Assembly: GCA_016873905.1 (NCBI GenBank)
Contig: VGVU01000026.1
Span: forward strand, 1-13,529
Reading direction: 5' to 3'
DNA length: 13,529 nucleotides
DNA from: Betaproteobacteria bacterium
GTDB taxonomy: Bacteria; Pseudomonadota; Gammaproteobacteria; Burkholderiales; Thiobacillaceae
The position numbers were made by a program, and so were the translations under genes. The notes beneath the pieces were generated by a model. It saw nothing but the letters and a program-made list of their open reading frames with translations, did not search any database and had not been told where the DNA came from. Below are positions 8,041-13,529 of the stretch, piece after piece (positions within the stretch are counted from its first letter, which is position 1; each line of letters begins with the position of its first letter).

Positions 8041-8055
8041 ACCGTTTGCCTGGCC

Positions 8056-8694
8056 TTATTTTTTAGGTTTAAGGCGTGACATGTAGTCAGCCACGGCCTG
8101 CATGTCCGCCTTGGAGTAGGCCTTGATGATTTTTATCATGTCCTTGTCGGCGTTTTTGCGCTTGCCGGCCTGCATCTCTTCCATCTGGCGCATGGTGTAT
8201 TCATAGTGCTGCGCCGTCAGCAAGGGCACGAATTTGGCCTGGTCGCCCACGCCATTGTCCTTGTGGCAGGACAGGCAATCCTTTTTGTACAACTCGGCGC
8301 CGCGTTTGACATCTTTGCCTGAGCCCTTGCCGTTGGTGGTCTTGAGCTTGAGACGCGCCATATAGGCGGCGCTGTCAGAGATGTCTTGCGGCTCCATGCC
8401 TTGGGCAAAGGGGTACATGGTGGGGTTGTCGCGATGGCCGGTGCGAATGTCGATCATCTGTTTAACCAATACCTTTTCATGCTGGCCGGCGACGACCGGC
8501 AGGCTGCCGTCGGGGCGGCCCATGCCGTCAGGCAGGTGACAGGCTGAGCAGACTTCGTACACCTCTTCACCATTCTTGGGGTCGCCCTTGAGCTTGAGGA
8601 TGTCATCTGTGGATGCGTTGGCACCCGGACGCGCGGCGAAGGCTGAGCCAGCCGCAAGGCTTAAAATAAGGAACAAACTGGAATGGAACTTCAT
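8056..8694 (-). CDS. Periplasmic dihaem cytochrome c (c4-like)
   Basis: The product has 212 residues with a Sec signal (MKFHSSLFLILSLAAGSAFA, cleavage near residue 20). It has two cytochrome c domains with haem motifs CSACH (Cys49, Cys52, His53) and CLSCH (Cys140, Cys143, His144). Met100 (in FAQGM) and Met186 (KDMIKII) are candidate axial ligands, as in cytochromes c4. It is probably an electron donor to the CuA of NosZ, linking NosZ to a bc1 complex or to NosGH. Ribosome site AAAGGAG is seven bases before the ATG. It has its own FNR/Dnr-type box and a terminator separates it from nosZ, so it can be expressed independently. The dihaem character is certain; the partner is inferred from position. 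Confidence 0.93.
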   Translation of the reverse strand: MKFHSSLFLILSLAAGSAFAARPGANASTDDILKLKGDPKNGEEVYEVCSACHLPDGMGRPDGSLPVVAGQHEKVLVKQMIDIRTGHRDNPTMYPFAQGMEPQDISDSAAYMARLKLKTTNGKGSGKDVKRGAELYKKDCLSCHKDNGVGDQAKFVPLLTAQHYEYTMRQMEEMQAGKRKNADKDMIKIIKAYSKADMQAVADYMSRLKPKK

Positions 8695-8741
8695 GGTGAA
8701 ACTCCTTTAAGAGGAAGGGTGGGTCGCATAAGCGCCATTTA

Positions 8742-8747
8742 ATTAGA
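8742..8747 (-). promoter_or_regulatory. Candidate -10 element of the cytochrome c gene
   Basis: On the minus strand this reads TCTAAT, five of six matches to TATAAT, at the spacing expected for an FNR-type box at -41.5. Confidence 0.6.
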
Positions 8748-8770
8748 CATCACTAATGCTGCTTGGCGCA

Positions 8771-8784
8771 TTGACCTGCATCAA
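8771..8784 (-). promoter_or_regulatory. FNR/Dnr-type operator upstream of the dihaem cytochrome c gene
   Basis: On the minus strand this reads TTGATGCAGGTCAA, a CRP/FNR-family site with one departure from TTGAT-N4-ATCAA. It resembles the nosZ box (TTGACATAGGTCAA on the same strand). A TCTAAT -10 at 8742-8747 lies 33 bases away centre to centre, so the box is near -41.5 of a start site about 40 bases before the cytochrome ATG. It lies just past the nosZ terminator, so the cytochrome gene has its own anaerobic promoter. Confidence 0.8.
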
Positions 8785-8786
8785 CT

Positions 8787-8813
8787 AAAAAGGGCGGGCT
8801 TTCGCCCGCCCTT
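8787..8813 (-). terminator. Rho-independent terminator of nosZ
   Basis: On the minus strand a 10-bp perfect stem AAGGGCGGGC / GCCCGCCCTT with a GAAA loop is followed by a run of T (TTTTT, shared with the stem end). It begins 19 bases after the nosZ stop. It should end most nosZ transcripts before the cytochrome c gene, making nosZ a largely separate transcription unit. Confidence 0.92.
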
Positions 8814-8831
8814 CGTTGCGAGCGGTACCGA

Positions 8832-11135
8832 TTACTTCTTCACTTTCTTGGCACCGTTCTGTTCCAGGTAAGTCTTGGCGCGCAGGCCGAGATCTGCGGT
8901 CTTGACTTGATACTGCCACCACTGGCCTGCCCACAAAGTGGCATTGTTCCAGTCGTTAGCCTTGACGGCAGCGTCCATCTTGGCCTTCACATCGGTGATC
9001 TTGCCGGCCTGGTCAAAGGCGTCTTCCACCATGGCCACGGCCTCCGGGAAGTCCTTGTAGTTGACGCTGGTGATGTACGCGACCACGGAGTCGATGACCG
9101 CCTGGGTTTCGATGTTGGTCTTGTACTGCTTGTCAAAGTCAGCCTTGGTGTAGCTGGTGCCGGCCTTGCCTGCTACGCCGGTGTCCTTGTAGCCCTTGGG
9201 TTTGACCAGCAGGTAGCCCTGCATCTCCAGGTGCAACGCGGAGCAGAACTCGGTGCAGTAGTACGGATACACACCCGGGCGCTCGGCCTTGAACTTCACC
9301 GAAACCGTCTTGCCAGGTTCAACCGAGGCGTGAATGTTGTAGCCGCCGATGGTGAAGCCATGCGTTTCATCCTGAGCGCGCTCAAGGTTGGTCAGGTGGA
9401 TCGTGACCTCGTCGCCGACCTCAACATTGTCGATGATCTCGGGAACGAAGTGCGAGCGGATCGCGGTCATGAACACCTCGACCTTGTTGCCTTTCTTCAC
9501 GGTTTTTTCGCCGCCCGCCTTCACTGCGCCCGGATGCGGCTTGTCGCTACGGCTGTCGGTACCCAGCTTGTAGCGGATGCCCGGCTTCAGGGTGTCGGCG
9601 TCGATGGCGACGGCGTAGTGTGGTTCGCCCAGCGGCAACGGCATGTCGTAGAGGAGCTGCATCTTGTCGTTGCTGATGTCGATGAGCTGGTGGTTTTGCG
9701 GATGCAGCGGGCCGACCGGGTTAAAGCGGTCGATGGCCAGTTTGTTCAGCGCGACCAGGTATTTGCCCTTGGGCGAATTGGAGTCGCCTTCCATCGTCAT
9801 CAGGTGGCCGATGTTGTAATGGACGGAGATCTTGTCGAGCACCTTGCCTGAGCAGAAGTCCCACTTGGCCACTTGCGAATCGACATACATGGAGGTGTAG
9901 GCCACGCACTTCTTGCTATCAAACTGGGTATGCAACGGGCCAAGGCCGAGTTGTACCTGCTTGTCGAGCGCATCCTTCATGGCGATGATCGGAATGCCAT
10001 ACGGATCACGGCCCTCGAACTTGCCGGCCTTGATAGCGGCTTGGATCTTATCGAAGCTGAACACGGACACATGGGTATCCAGCTTGCCGGCGACGATGAT
10101 CTTGGTGCCGTCCGGAGTGACATCAACACCGTGTGGGCTCTTCGGCTCGGGGATCAGGTAGAGCAGACCTTCCTTGACCGCGACATCCATCGGGATGACC
10201 TTGTGGCCGTTGATGACCTTGATGCCCTTGCCGGCCCGGACCACTTCGGCGGCCTTCTTCCAGTTCATGACATGCAGATAGTCGGTGTCGCGGGCAGAAC
10301 AACCGGCCTCAAAGGGCGGACGGCCGCGTTCGATGCCGCCGACATAACGCTCGGAACAGAACGAGTTGGTGAAGGCCCAGCCGTCGGACGGGCCTTTGCC
10401 GGCGTCAGACAAGTCCTGACTATACGGCGGCAGCTCGAAGGAGAAGGAGGCCTTCTCGTCGATACGACCGGCCTTGCGGTCGAACTTCCAATAGGTCATG
10501 CCGCCCCGGTATTCCTCGTTGAAGCGCTCCAGTGGCACATATTTGTTGGGCTCCAGCGGCGCGGCGTACTGGGTGGCATCAATGATGTATTCGGTATTCG
10601 GGGTGACGAAGGCACCTCCGTGCTCCGATTTGAAGATTGGGTTGGCGACGATCTGCTTGGTCTCGAAGTCGCGCAGGTCAATCACGGCAATGCGCGGGTT
10701 GGCCTTGTCGTTGATGAACAGGAACTGGCCGTCATATTTGCCATTGGTCTCGGAAATCGCCGGGTGGTGCGAGTCGCCCCACAGGATCGGTTCTTTGGCA
10801 TTGGGCGGCTGGCCGTCGCGCAGAATCTTTTTGGATTCTTCGTCAAAGCCAAAACCCTGCCAGGGCTCGGGCGTGAAGACGCCGATGTATTTGAGGATGC
10901 GCATCGACGGGATGCCATAGACGATGACCTGACCGGAGTGGCCGCCCGAACTGAAGGCGAGGTATTCATCACGCTTGCCAGTGGGCACATAGGTCTTTGC
11001 TGCCGCCAGCAGATCCTGCTGGCTCAGGCCGCGCCGCTTCATGACATCCTTCAGGTCTTCGCCGGCCCAAGTGGGGCTGATTGCGCCGGCTCCAAGGGCA
11101 ATCAGCAATGCGAGTTGTTTGATGCGTATACTCAT
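8832..11135 (-). CDS. nosZ: Nitrous-oxide reductase NosZ, clade II (Sec-exported)
   Basis: NosZ reduces N2O to N2 in the periplasm. The product has 767 residues, with a Sec signal (MSIRIKQLALLIALGAGA) and no twin-arginine motif, as in clade II. All seven CuZ histidines are seen in the beta-propeller: His123 and His124 (DSHHP), His172 (SEHGG), His335 (SPHGV), His402 (GPLHTQF), His444 (NIGHL) and His506 (GEPHY). The C-terminal cupredoxin has the CuA ligands His592 (ETHGF), Cys627 and Cys631 (CTEFCSALHLEM), His635 and Met638. The ATG at 11135 is chosen because GGAGG lies six bases upstream; a 22-residue upstream extension lacks such a site. An extension of about 115 residues after CuA has no haem motif. 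Confidence 0.98.
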   Translation of the reverse strand: MSIRIKQLALLIALGAGAISPTWAGEDLKDVMKRRGLSQQDLLAAAKTYVPTGKRDEYLAFSSGGHSGQVIVYGIPSMRILKYIGVFTPEPWQGFGFDEESKKILRDGQPPNAKEPILWGDSHHPAISETNGKYDGQFLFINDKANPRIAVIDLRDFETKQIVANPIFKSEHGGAFVTPNTEYIIDATQYAAPLEPNKYVPLERFNEEYRGGMTYWKFDRKAGRIDEKASFSFELPPYSQDLSDAGKGPSDGWAFTNSFCSERYVGGIERGRPPFEAGCSARDTDYLHVMNWKKAAEVVRAGKGIKVINGHKVIPMDVAVKEGLLYLIPEPKSPHGVDVTPDGTKIIVAGKLDTHVSVFSFDKIQAAIKAGKFEGRDPYGIPIIAMKDALDKQVQLGLGPLHTQFDSKKCVAYTSMYVDSQVAKWDFCSGKVLDKISVHYNIGHLMTMEGDSNSPKGKYLVALNKLAIDRFNPVGPLHPQNHQLIDISNDKMQLLYDMPLPLGEPHYAVAIDADTLKPGIRYKLGTDSRSDKPHPGAVKAGGEKTVKKGNKVEVFMTAIRSHFVPEIIDNVEVGDEVTIHLTNLERAQDETHGFTIGGYNIHASVEPGKTVSVKFKAERPGVYPYYCTEFCSALHLEMQGYLLVKPKGYKDTGVAGKAGTSYTKADFDKQYKTNIETQAVIDSVVAYITSVNYKDFPEAVAMVEDAFDQAGKITDVKAKMDAAVKANDWNNATLWAGQWWQYQVKTADLGLRAKTYLEQNGAKKVKK

Positions 11136-11167
11136 GACATGCCTCCGCAGGTAAAAGGGAAAGTCGG

Positions 11168-11186
11168 GTGCGACAAAATGTCGCAC
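11168..11186. promoter_or_regulatory. RegA/PrrA/RoxR-type palindrome in the nosZ leader
   Basis: GTGCGACAAAATGTCGCAC is an 8-3-8 perfect inverted repeat. Its core GCGAC-N5-GTCGC matches the known operator form of RegA/PrrA/RoxR response regulators (GCGRC-N5-GTCGC). It covers the nosZ start site predicted from the FNR/Dnr box spacing, so binding could repress or modulate; the RNA could also form a short hairpin. A copy with 17 of 19 bases identical is at 12721-12739. Confidence 0.7.
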
Positions 11187-11187
11187 A

Positions 11188-11193
11188 CTGATA
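11188..11193 (-). promoter_or_regulatory. Candidate nosZ -10 element
   Basis: On the minus strand this reads TATCAG, a partial match to TATAAT. It is supported mainly by its spacing from the FNR/Dnr box; the predicted transcription start is about 11180. No -35 hexamer is needed for a class II FNR-dependent promoter. Confidence 0.45.
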
Positions 11194-11214
11194 GCACGCA
11201 AGATAGGTGGTGAA

Positions 11215-11228
11215 TTGACCTATGTCAA
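11215..11228 (-). promoter_or_regulatory. FNR/Dnr-type operator upstream of nosZ
   Basis: TTGACCTATGTCAA is a perfect 5-4-5 inverted repeat of the CRP/FNR superfamily type (consensus TTGAT-N4-ATCAA; C/G in the fifth position is common for Dnr/Nnr-type sites). Its centre lies 31 bases upstream of the centre of a TATCAG -10 element at 11188-11193. That puts the box near -41.5, the class II activator position, and the start site near 11180, about 45 bases before the ATG. Anaerobic and/or NO-dependent activation of nosZ is the likely outcome. Confidence 0.85.
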
Positions 11229-11326
11229 GATAATAGAATCTTTTTATAACTAACCATTGAGCAGCGAGCGTTTGATCTGATCCGTAACGATCACAAAGAT
11301 GTAACGAAACACGGGTGAAGCCGTCC

Positions 11327-11332
11327 TATAAT
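11327..11332 (+). promoter_or_regulatory. Candidate phoU -10 element
   Basis: A perfect TATAAT lies 37 bases before the phoU ATG. At 17-bp spacing the -35 position (ACGAAA) is poor, so an activator may be needed. Two copies of GTAACGA start at 11284 and 11301, a 17-bp period, just upstream. They only loosely resemble Pho-box half-sites. Confidence 0.6.
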
Positions 11333-11369
11333 CGCGTACGGATGCTGGAAGACCTTTGGAGATGACGGA

Positions 11370-12077
11370 ATGCTGACGGAACATACCTACAAGCCTTTTG
11401 ATGAAGAACTTGAATCCATGCGCGCGCGCGTGCTGGAGATGGGCGGGCTGGTTGAGGAGCAATTACACAATGCCATGACCGCCCTGATGGAAGGTAATCA
11501 GGCATTGGCGCAGCAGGTCATCGAGAATGAGGTCCATGTAAACGCCCTTGAGGCGTCTTCTGATCAGGCCTGCACGAACATCATTGCCTTGCGCAGCCCG
11601 ACGGCCGGCGACCTGCGCATGGTGCTGACCATTCTGCGCAGCATTACCGATCTGGAGCGCATCGGCGATGAGGCGGTGAAGATTGCCCGCTACGCCTTGA
11701 ACATGACGGTCTCAGATCGCGTTTTTACGCCGCGGCATACGGAAATTCGCTATCTGGCTGAATTGGCCACGCGCATGCTGCGTCAGGCCCTGAATGCCTT
11801 CGCGCGCGTCGAGGTGGCCGGGATCCCCGATCTGGCACGGCAGGACATTCAGGTCGATGAGGAATATCACCTCATCATTCGTCATCTCGTGACCTACATG
11901 ATGGAAGATCCGCGCACCATCTCGGCCTGCATCGACCTGTTGTTTGTGGCCAAGGCCATTGAGCGCGTGGGCGATCATGCCAAGAACATCGCCAAGTATG
12001 TGGTCTATATGGTGACCGGCGCGGATGTCCGCCATGTCACGCTGGAACAGTTGGAGCACGAGGTGCAAAAAGGCTGA
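11370..12077 (+). CDS. phoU: PhoU phosphate-signalling regulator
   Basis: The product has 235 residues, all alpha-helical, with two PhoU repeats. Each ends in the metal-binding ExxxD-type motif: ERIGDEAVKIA from Glu96 to Asp100, and ERVGDHAKNIA from Glu198 to Asp202. Family role: a cytoplasmic peripheral protein that links the Pst phosphate transporter to the PhoR kinase and keeps the Pho regulon off when phosphate is sufficient. GGAG lies about eight bases upstream of the ATG. No pst, phoB or phoR genes are in view, so it stands alone, divergent from nosZ. A direct role in denitrification is not implied by the sequence. Confidence 0.95.
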   Translation: MLTEHTYKPFDEELESMRARVLEMGGLVEEQLHNAMTALMEGNQALAQQVIENEVHVNALEASSDQACTNIIALRSPTAGDLRMVLTILRSITDLERIGDEAVKIARYALNMTVSDRVFTPRHTEIRYLAELATRMLRQALNAFARVEVAGIPDLARQDIQVDEEYHLIIRHLVTYMMEDPRTISACIDLLFVAKAIERVGDHAKNIAKYVVYMVTGADVRHVTLEQLEHEVQKG

Positions 12078-12103
12078 GGCCTTAGCGAAAAGGGCTGAGG
12101 CCC
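12067..12103 (+). repeat. Short tandem duplication over the phoU stop codon
   Basis: AAAAGGCTGAGGCC and AAAAGGGCTGAGGCC are near-copies with a 21-base period. The first contains the phoU TGA stop. This looks like a small local duplication in the 3' untranslated region with no visible function. Confidence 0.5.
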
Positions 12104-12143
12104 TGGCCGCTCGTGTTCGCGGCGGGGTTATCTCGTAACAATG

Positions 12144-12169
12144 AAAAAGGGCGCTACGGCGCCCTTTTT
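12144..12169. terminator. Bidirectional terminator between phoU and the PCuAC gene
   Basis: AAAAAGGGCGC - TACG - GCGCCCTTTTT is a perfect 11-bp inverted repeat with A and T tracts on either side, so it works in both directions. It lies between the convergent phoU (stop at 12077) and chaperone gene (stop at 12187), 17 bases beyond the latter's stop. Confidence 0.93.
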
Positions 12170-12186
12170 CGTGGGGGTTGCGGGTC

Positions 12187-12660
12187 TCAGTGCGAATGGG
12201 CCGGCGGCGTGTGCATGGGCTTCATGGTCCGGATCTCGGCGGTCACCGGGACGCGTTGTTCCTTGCCCTGGCTGTCCTTTAGGCGCAGGGTTATGTCCAC
12301 TTTTTCTCCGGCCTTGAGGGGGGCATGGAGGCCGATGAACATGACATGCAGGCCGCCCGGCTTGAGGTTGACCGTCTGACCCTTGGGCAGATCGATTTTG
12401 GGCACTGCGCGCATGACCATCACCCCGTTTTCCATCTTCATGGTGTGCAGCTCAACCACCTTGGAGACATTGCTCTCCGCCGCAACCAAGGTCATATCGG
12501 CATCGGCCGTCAGGCCCATGAAGGCTCCGGCGGCCGGGGCGCCGGGGGCGGTGGCGCGCGCCCAGGGGTCGCTGATCTTGACGGTATCGGCCAGGGCCGT
12601 GAGGCTGAACGAGGCGGCCAGGAGGGCGGCGGTGAGGAGAGGAAAGGCAGGGCGTTGCAT
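12187..12660 (-). CDS. PCu(A)C periplasmic copper chaperone (DUF461)
   Basis: The product has 157 residues with a Sec signal (MQRPAFPLLTAALLAASFSLTALA). It fits the family Cu(I) motif H-x10-M-x21-H-x-M exactly: His72, Met83, His105, Met107. The C-terminus adds a Met/His-rich tail (MKPMHTPPAHSH) that could bind Cu(II). PCu(A)C proteins deliver copper to CuA or CuB sites of haem-copper oxidases; next to a nos cluster, the CuA site of NosZ is a plausible client, but that is inference. GGAG is five bases before the ATG. It is divergent from the RegB-like kinase gene, with a RegA-type operator between them, and convergent with phoU. Confidence 0.93.
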   Translation of the reverse strand: MQRPAFPLLTAALLAASFSLTALADTVKISDPWARATAPGAPAAGAFMGLTADADMTLVAAESNVSKVVELHTMKMENGVMVMRAVPKIDLPKGQTVNLKPGGLHVMFIGLHAPLKAGEKVDITLRLKDSQGKEQRVPVTAEIRTMKPMHTPPAHSH

Positions 12661-12693
12661 AGAGGCTCCGATAAGGTGAGTGAGAATGGCTTA

Positions 12694-12699
12694 ACGATA
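12694..12699 (-). promoter_or_regulatory. Candidate -10 element of the PCuAC gene
   Basis: On the minus strand this reads TATCGT within GGCTATCGTTAA. Support comes from its spacing of about 33 bases to the centre of the RegA-type palindrome and from lying about 35 bases before the ATG. The match to TATAAT is partial. Confidence 0.35.
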
Positions 12700-12720
12700 G
12701 CCCAAGATGCCTCATTCGTC

Positions 12721-12739
12721 GTGCGGCAAATTGTCGCAC
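12721..12739. promoter_or_regulatory. RegA/PrrA/RoxR-type palindrome between the PCuAC and kinase genes
   Basis: GTGCGGCAAATTGTCGCAC contains GCGGC-AAATT-GTCGC, which fits the published RegA/PrrA core. It lies 26 bases upstream of the kinase ATG and 60 upstream of the copper chaperone ATG. A TATCGT at 12694-12699 (minus strand) is about 33 bases from its centre, so it could act as a class II activator site for the chaperone gene, with autoregulation of the kinase gene on the other side. Confidence 0.75.
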
Positions 12740-12765
12740 CCGTTGCGCGGGTCAGGGCCGCTAAA

Positions 12766-13529
12766 ATGGTCGCCATGGAATCAACGCGTTCGACCGAGAA
12801 TCTGCTTGCCACCCCCGATCCCCAGCGCGGTCTGCTCTGGGGTCGTGCGGCCTTGCTGGGGGTCGAGCTCGGCGGCGTGTGGTTGCTGGTCTTTGGGTTG
12901 GAGGCCCAGCTTCAAGGATCGAGCATCGGCTGGCTGATGGCGCTGCATGCCGGACTGATCGGTGCTGCGCTGTGGCGGCTGCGCGCCGGGCGCGAGCCCA
13001 CCGTGGCCGAGAGCCAGATTGAACTCGCGACCGACGCTGCCCTGTTGGCGGCCTTGATCTACTTCACCGGCGGTTACGCCAACCCCTTCATCTCGCTGTT
13101 GCTGGTGCCCTTGTTGCTGGCTGCGACCCTGTTGCCGACGAGGGCGACCTGGGTTCTGGCCGCATGGACCGTCATCCTGTATTCGCTGCTGGCGTTCTGG
13201 TATCAGCCATTGATCCTGACCGTCAGTACGGCCAGCGCGATCGACCTGCACCTGACAGGCATGTGGTTGAATTTCATCTTTACCGTGTTGTTTGTCACGC
13301 TGGCCTTGGTGCGACTGTCTGCCGCCCTGAACCAGCGTGACCGGATCCTGGCCGAGGCCCGCGAACGCGCCCTCCGCGATGAGCAGATCTTTCTTTTGGG
13401 CATGCAGGCCGCCTCGGCGGCGCACGATCTGGCAACGCCCCTGGCCGCGCTCAAACTGGGGCTGGACGAACTGGGCCACGAATACGCGGGCGATGAAGAA
13501 CTGACCCCGCCGCTCAACCGATTGAAGCG
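12766..13529 (+). CDS. regB: RegB/PrrB/RoxS-type redox-sensing histidine kinase, 3' end cut by window edge
   Basis: The frame stays open for 254 codons to the window end. Six membrane spans (about 26-48, 54-71, 88-100, 108-124, 127-147, 165-185) precede the dimerisation helix with phospho-acceptor His220 in SAAHDLATPLAALK. The hallmark of this family, the quinone-binding motif TGGxxNPF, is present at residues 101-108 (TGGYANPF). In R. capsulatus RegB a redox-active Cys lies about 40 residues after the His, just beyond the edge here. The start is the ATG at 12766, with AGGG eight bases upstream; the ATG at 12775 is possible. A TAAAAT at 12762-12767 could even make the latter leaderless. The partner regulator regA is expected downstream but not visible. 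Confidence 0.88.
   Translation, partial: MVAMESTRSTENLLATPDPQRGLLWGRAALLGVELGGVWLLVFGLEAQLQGSSIGWLMALHAGLIGAALWRLRAGREPTVAESQIELATDAALLAALIYFTGGYANPFISLLLVPLLLAATLLPTRATWVLAAWTVILYSLLAFWYQPLILTVSTASAIDLHLTGMWLNFIFTVLFVTLALVRLSAALNQRDRILAEARERALRDEQIFLLGMQAASAAHDLATPLAALKLGLDELGHEYAGDEELTPPLNRLK

Noticed and set aside
8718..8736. Possible third RegA-type box (GGTCGCATAAGCGCC) before the cytochrome gene
   Set aside because: The half-sites do not form the GCGRC-N5-GTCGC inverted repeat; only a GTCGC half is good.
8907..9851. Plus-strand open frame of 314 codons
   Set aside because: Antisense to the CuA half of nosZ, without any recognisable domain.
11136..11201. 22-residue N-terminal extension of NosZ
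   Set aside because: It would run through the RegA-type palindrome and predicted start site and precede the Sec signal; the ATG at 11135 has GGAGG six bases upstream.
9873..11213. Long plus-strand open frame of 446 codons opposite nosZ
   Set aside because: It lies wholly antisense to nosZ, whose CuZ and CuA motifs are all present; it has no recognisable motif and is explained by high GC and few antisense stops.
11288..11305. Possible Pho box before phoU
   Set aside because: Only about four of seven bases match in each half-site, and the distance to TATAAT (21 bases) is about twice that expected for a single box.
12781..13479. Minus-strand open frame of 232 codons rich in Gln and Arg
   Set aside because: Antisense to the RegB-like kinase, which has six spans, TGGxxNPF and an H-box; the Gln/Arg bias is that of antisense Leu-rich membrane coding sequence.
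1..13529. tRNA or rRNA genes, CRISPR arrays, insertion sequences, phage genes
   Set aside because: No clover-leaf candidates, spaced direct repeats, transposase or integrase motifs, or terminal inverted repeats were seen; coding style is uniform across the window.

Overview
This 13.5 kb window carries a nitrous-oxide-reduction (nos) gene cluster of the clade II (atypical, Sec-exported NosZ) kind, with copper-delivery and redox-sensing genes beside it. High GC, RoxS/RegB-type regulation, FNR/Dnr-type TTGAY-N4-RTCAA boxes and NosZ/NosB/NosD sequence character point to a facultatively denitrifying or N2O-respiring beta- or gammaproteobacterium. I cannot name a genus. NosR is absent, NosB is present and NosZ lacks a Tat motif; all three are clade II traits.

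Layout. From about 11.2 kb down to 1, everything is on the minus strand: nosZ; a terminator; a periplasmic dihaem cytochrome c with its own promoter; nosB; nosD; nosG; nosH; nosF; nosL; nosY; a TlpA-like thioredoxin; and a second, diverged NosD paralogue that runs off the left edge. From nosB leftward the genes are packed with overlaps or gaps of at most about 25 bases and look like one operon. On the right, phoU is divergent from nosZ (plus strand). It converges on a PCuAC copper chaperone gene (minus strand) through a strong bidirectional terminator. A RegB/PrrB/RoxS-type membrane histidine kinase (plus strand, cut by the right edge) is divergent from the chaperone.

How the genes fit together. 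NosZ reduces N2O to N2 in the periplasm at CuZ, fed through CuA. NosG/NosH are candidate quinol-to-periplasm Fe-S electron carriers and the dihaem cytochrome c a candidate direct donor. NosD, NosF, NosY and NosL mature CuZ. The PCuAC protein and the TlpA-like protein are plausible CuA/copper and thiol helpers.

The most interesting signal is regulatory. A near-identical 19-bp palindrome, GTGCGRCAAAWTGTCGCAC, lies in the nosZ promoter and again between the PCuAC gene and the kinase gene. It matches the known RegA/PrrA/RoxR operator form GCGRC-N5-GTCGC, which ties the encoded redox kinase to nosZ and copper delivery. The second most interesting signal is the NosD paralogue, which keeps the fold but has lost a conserved methionine ladder.
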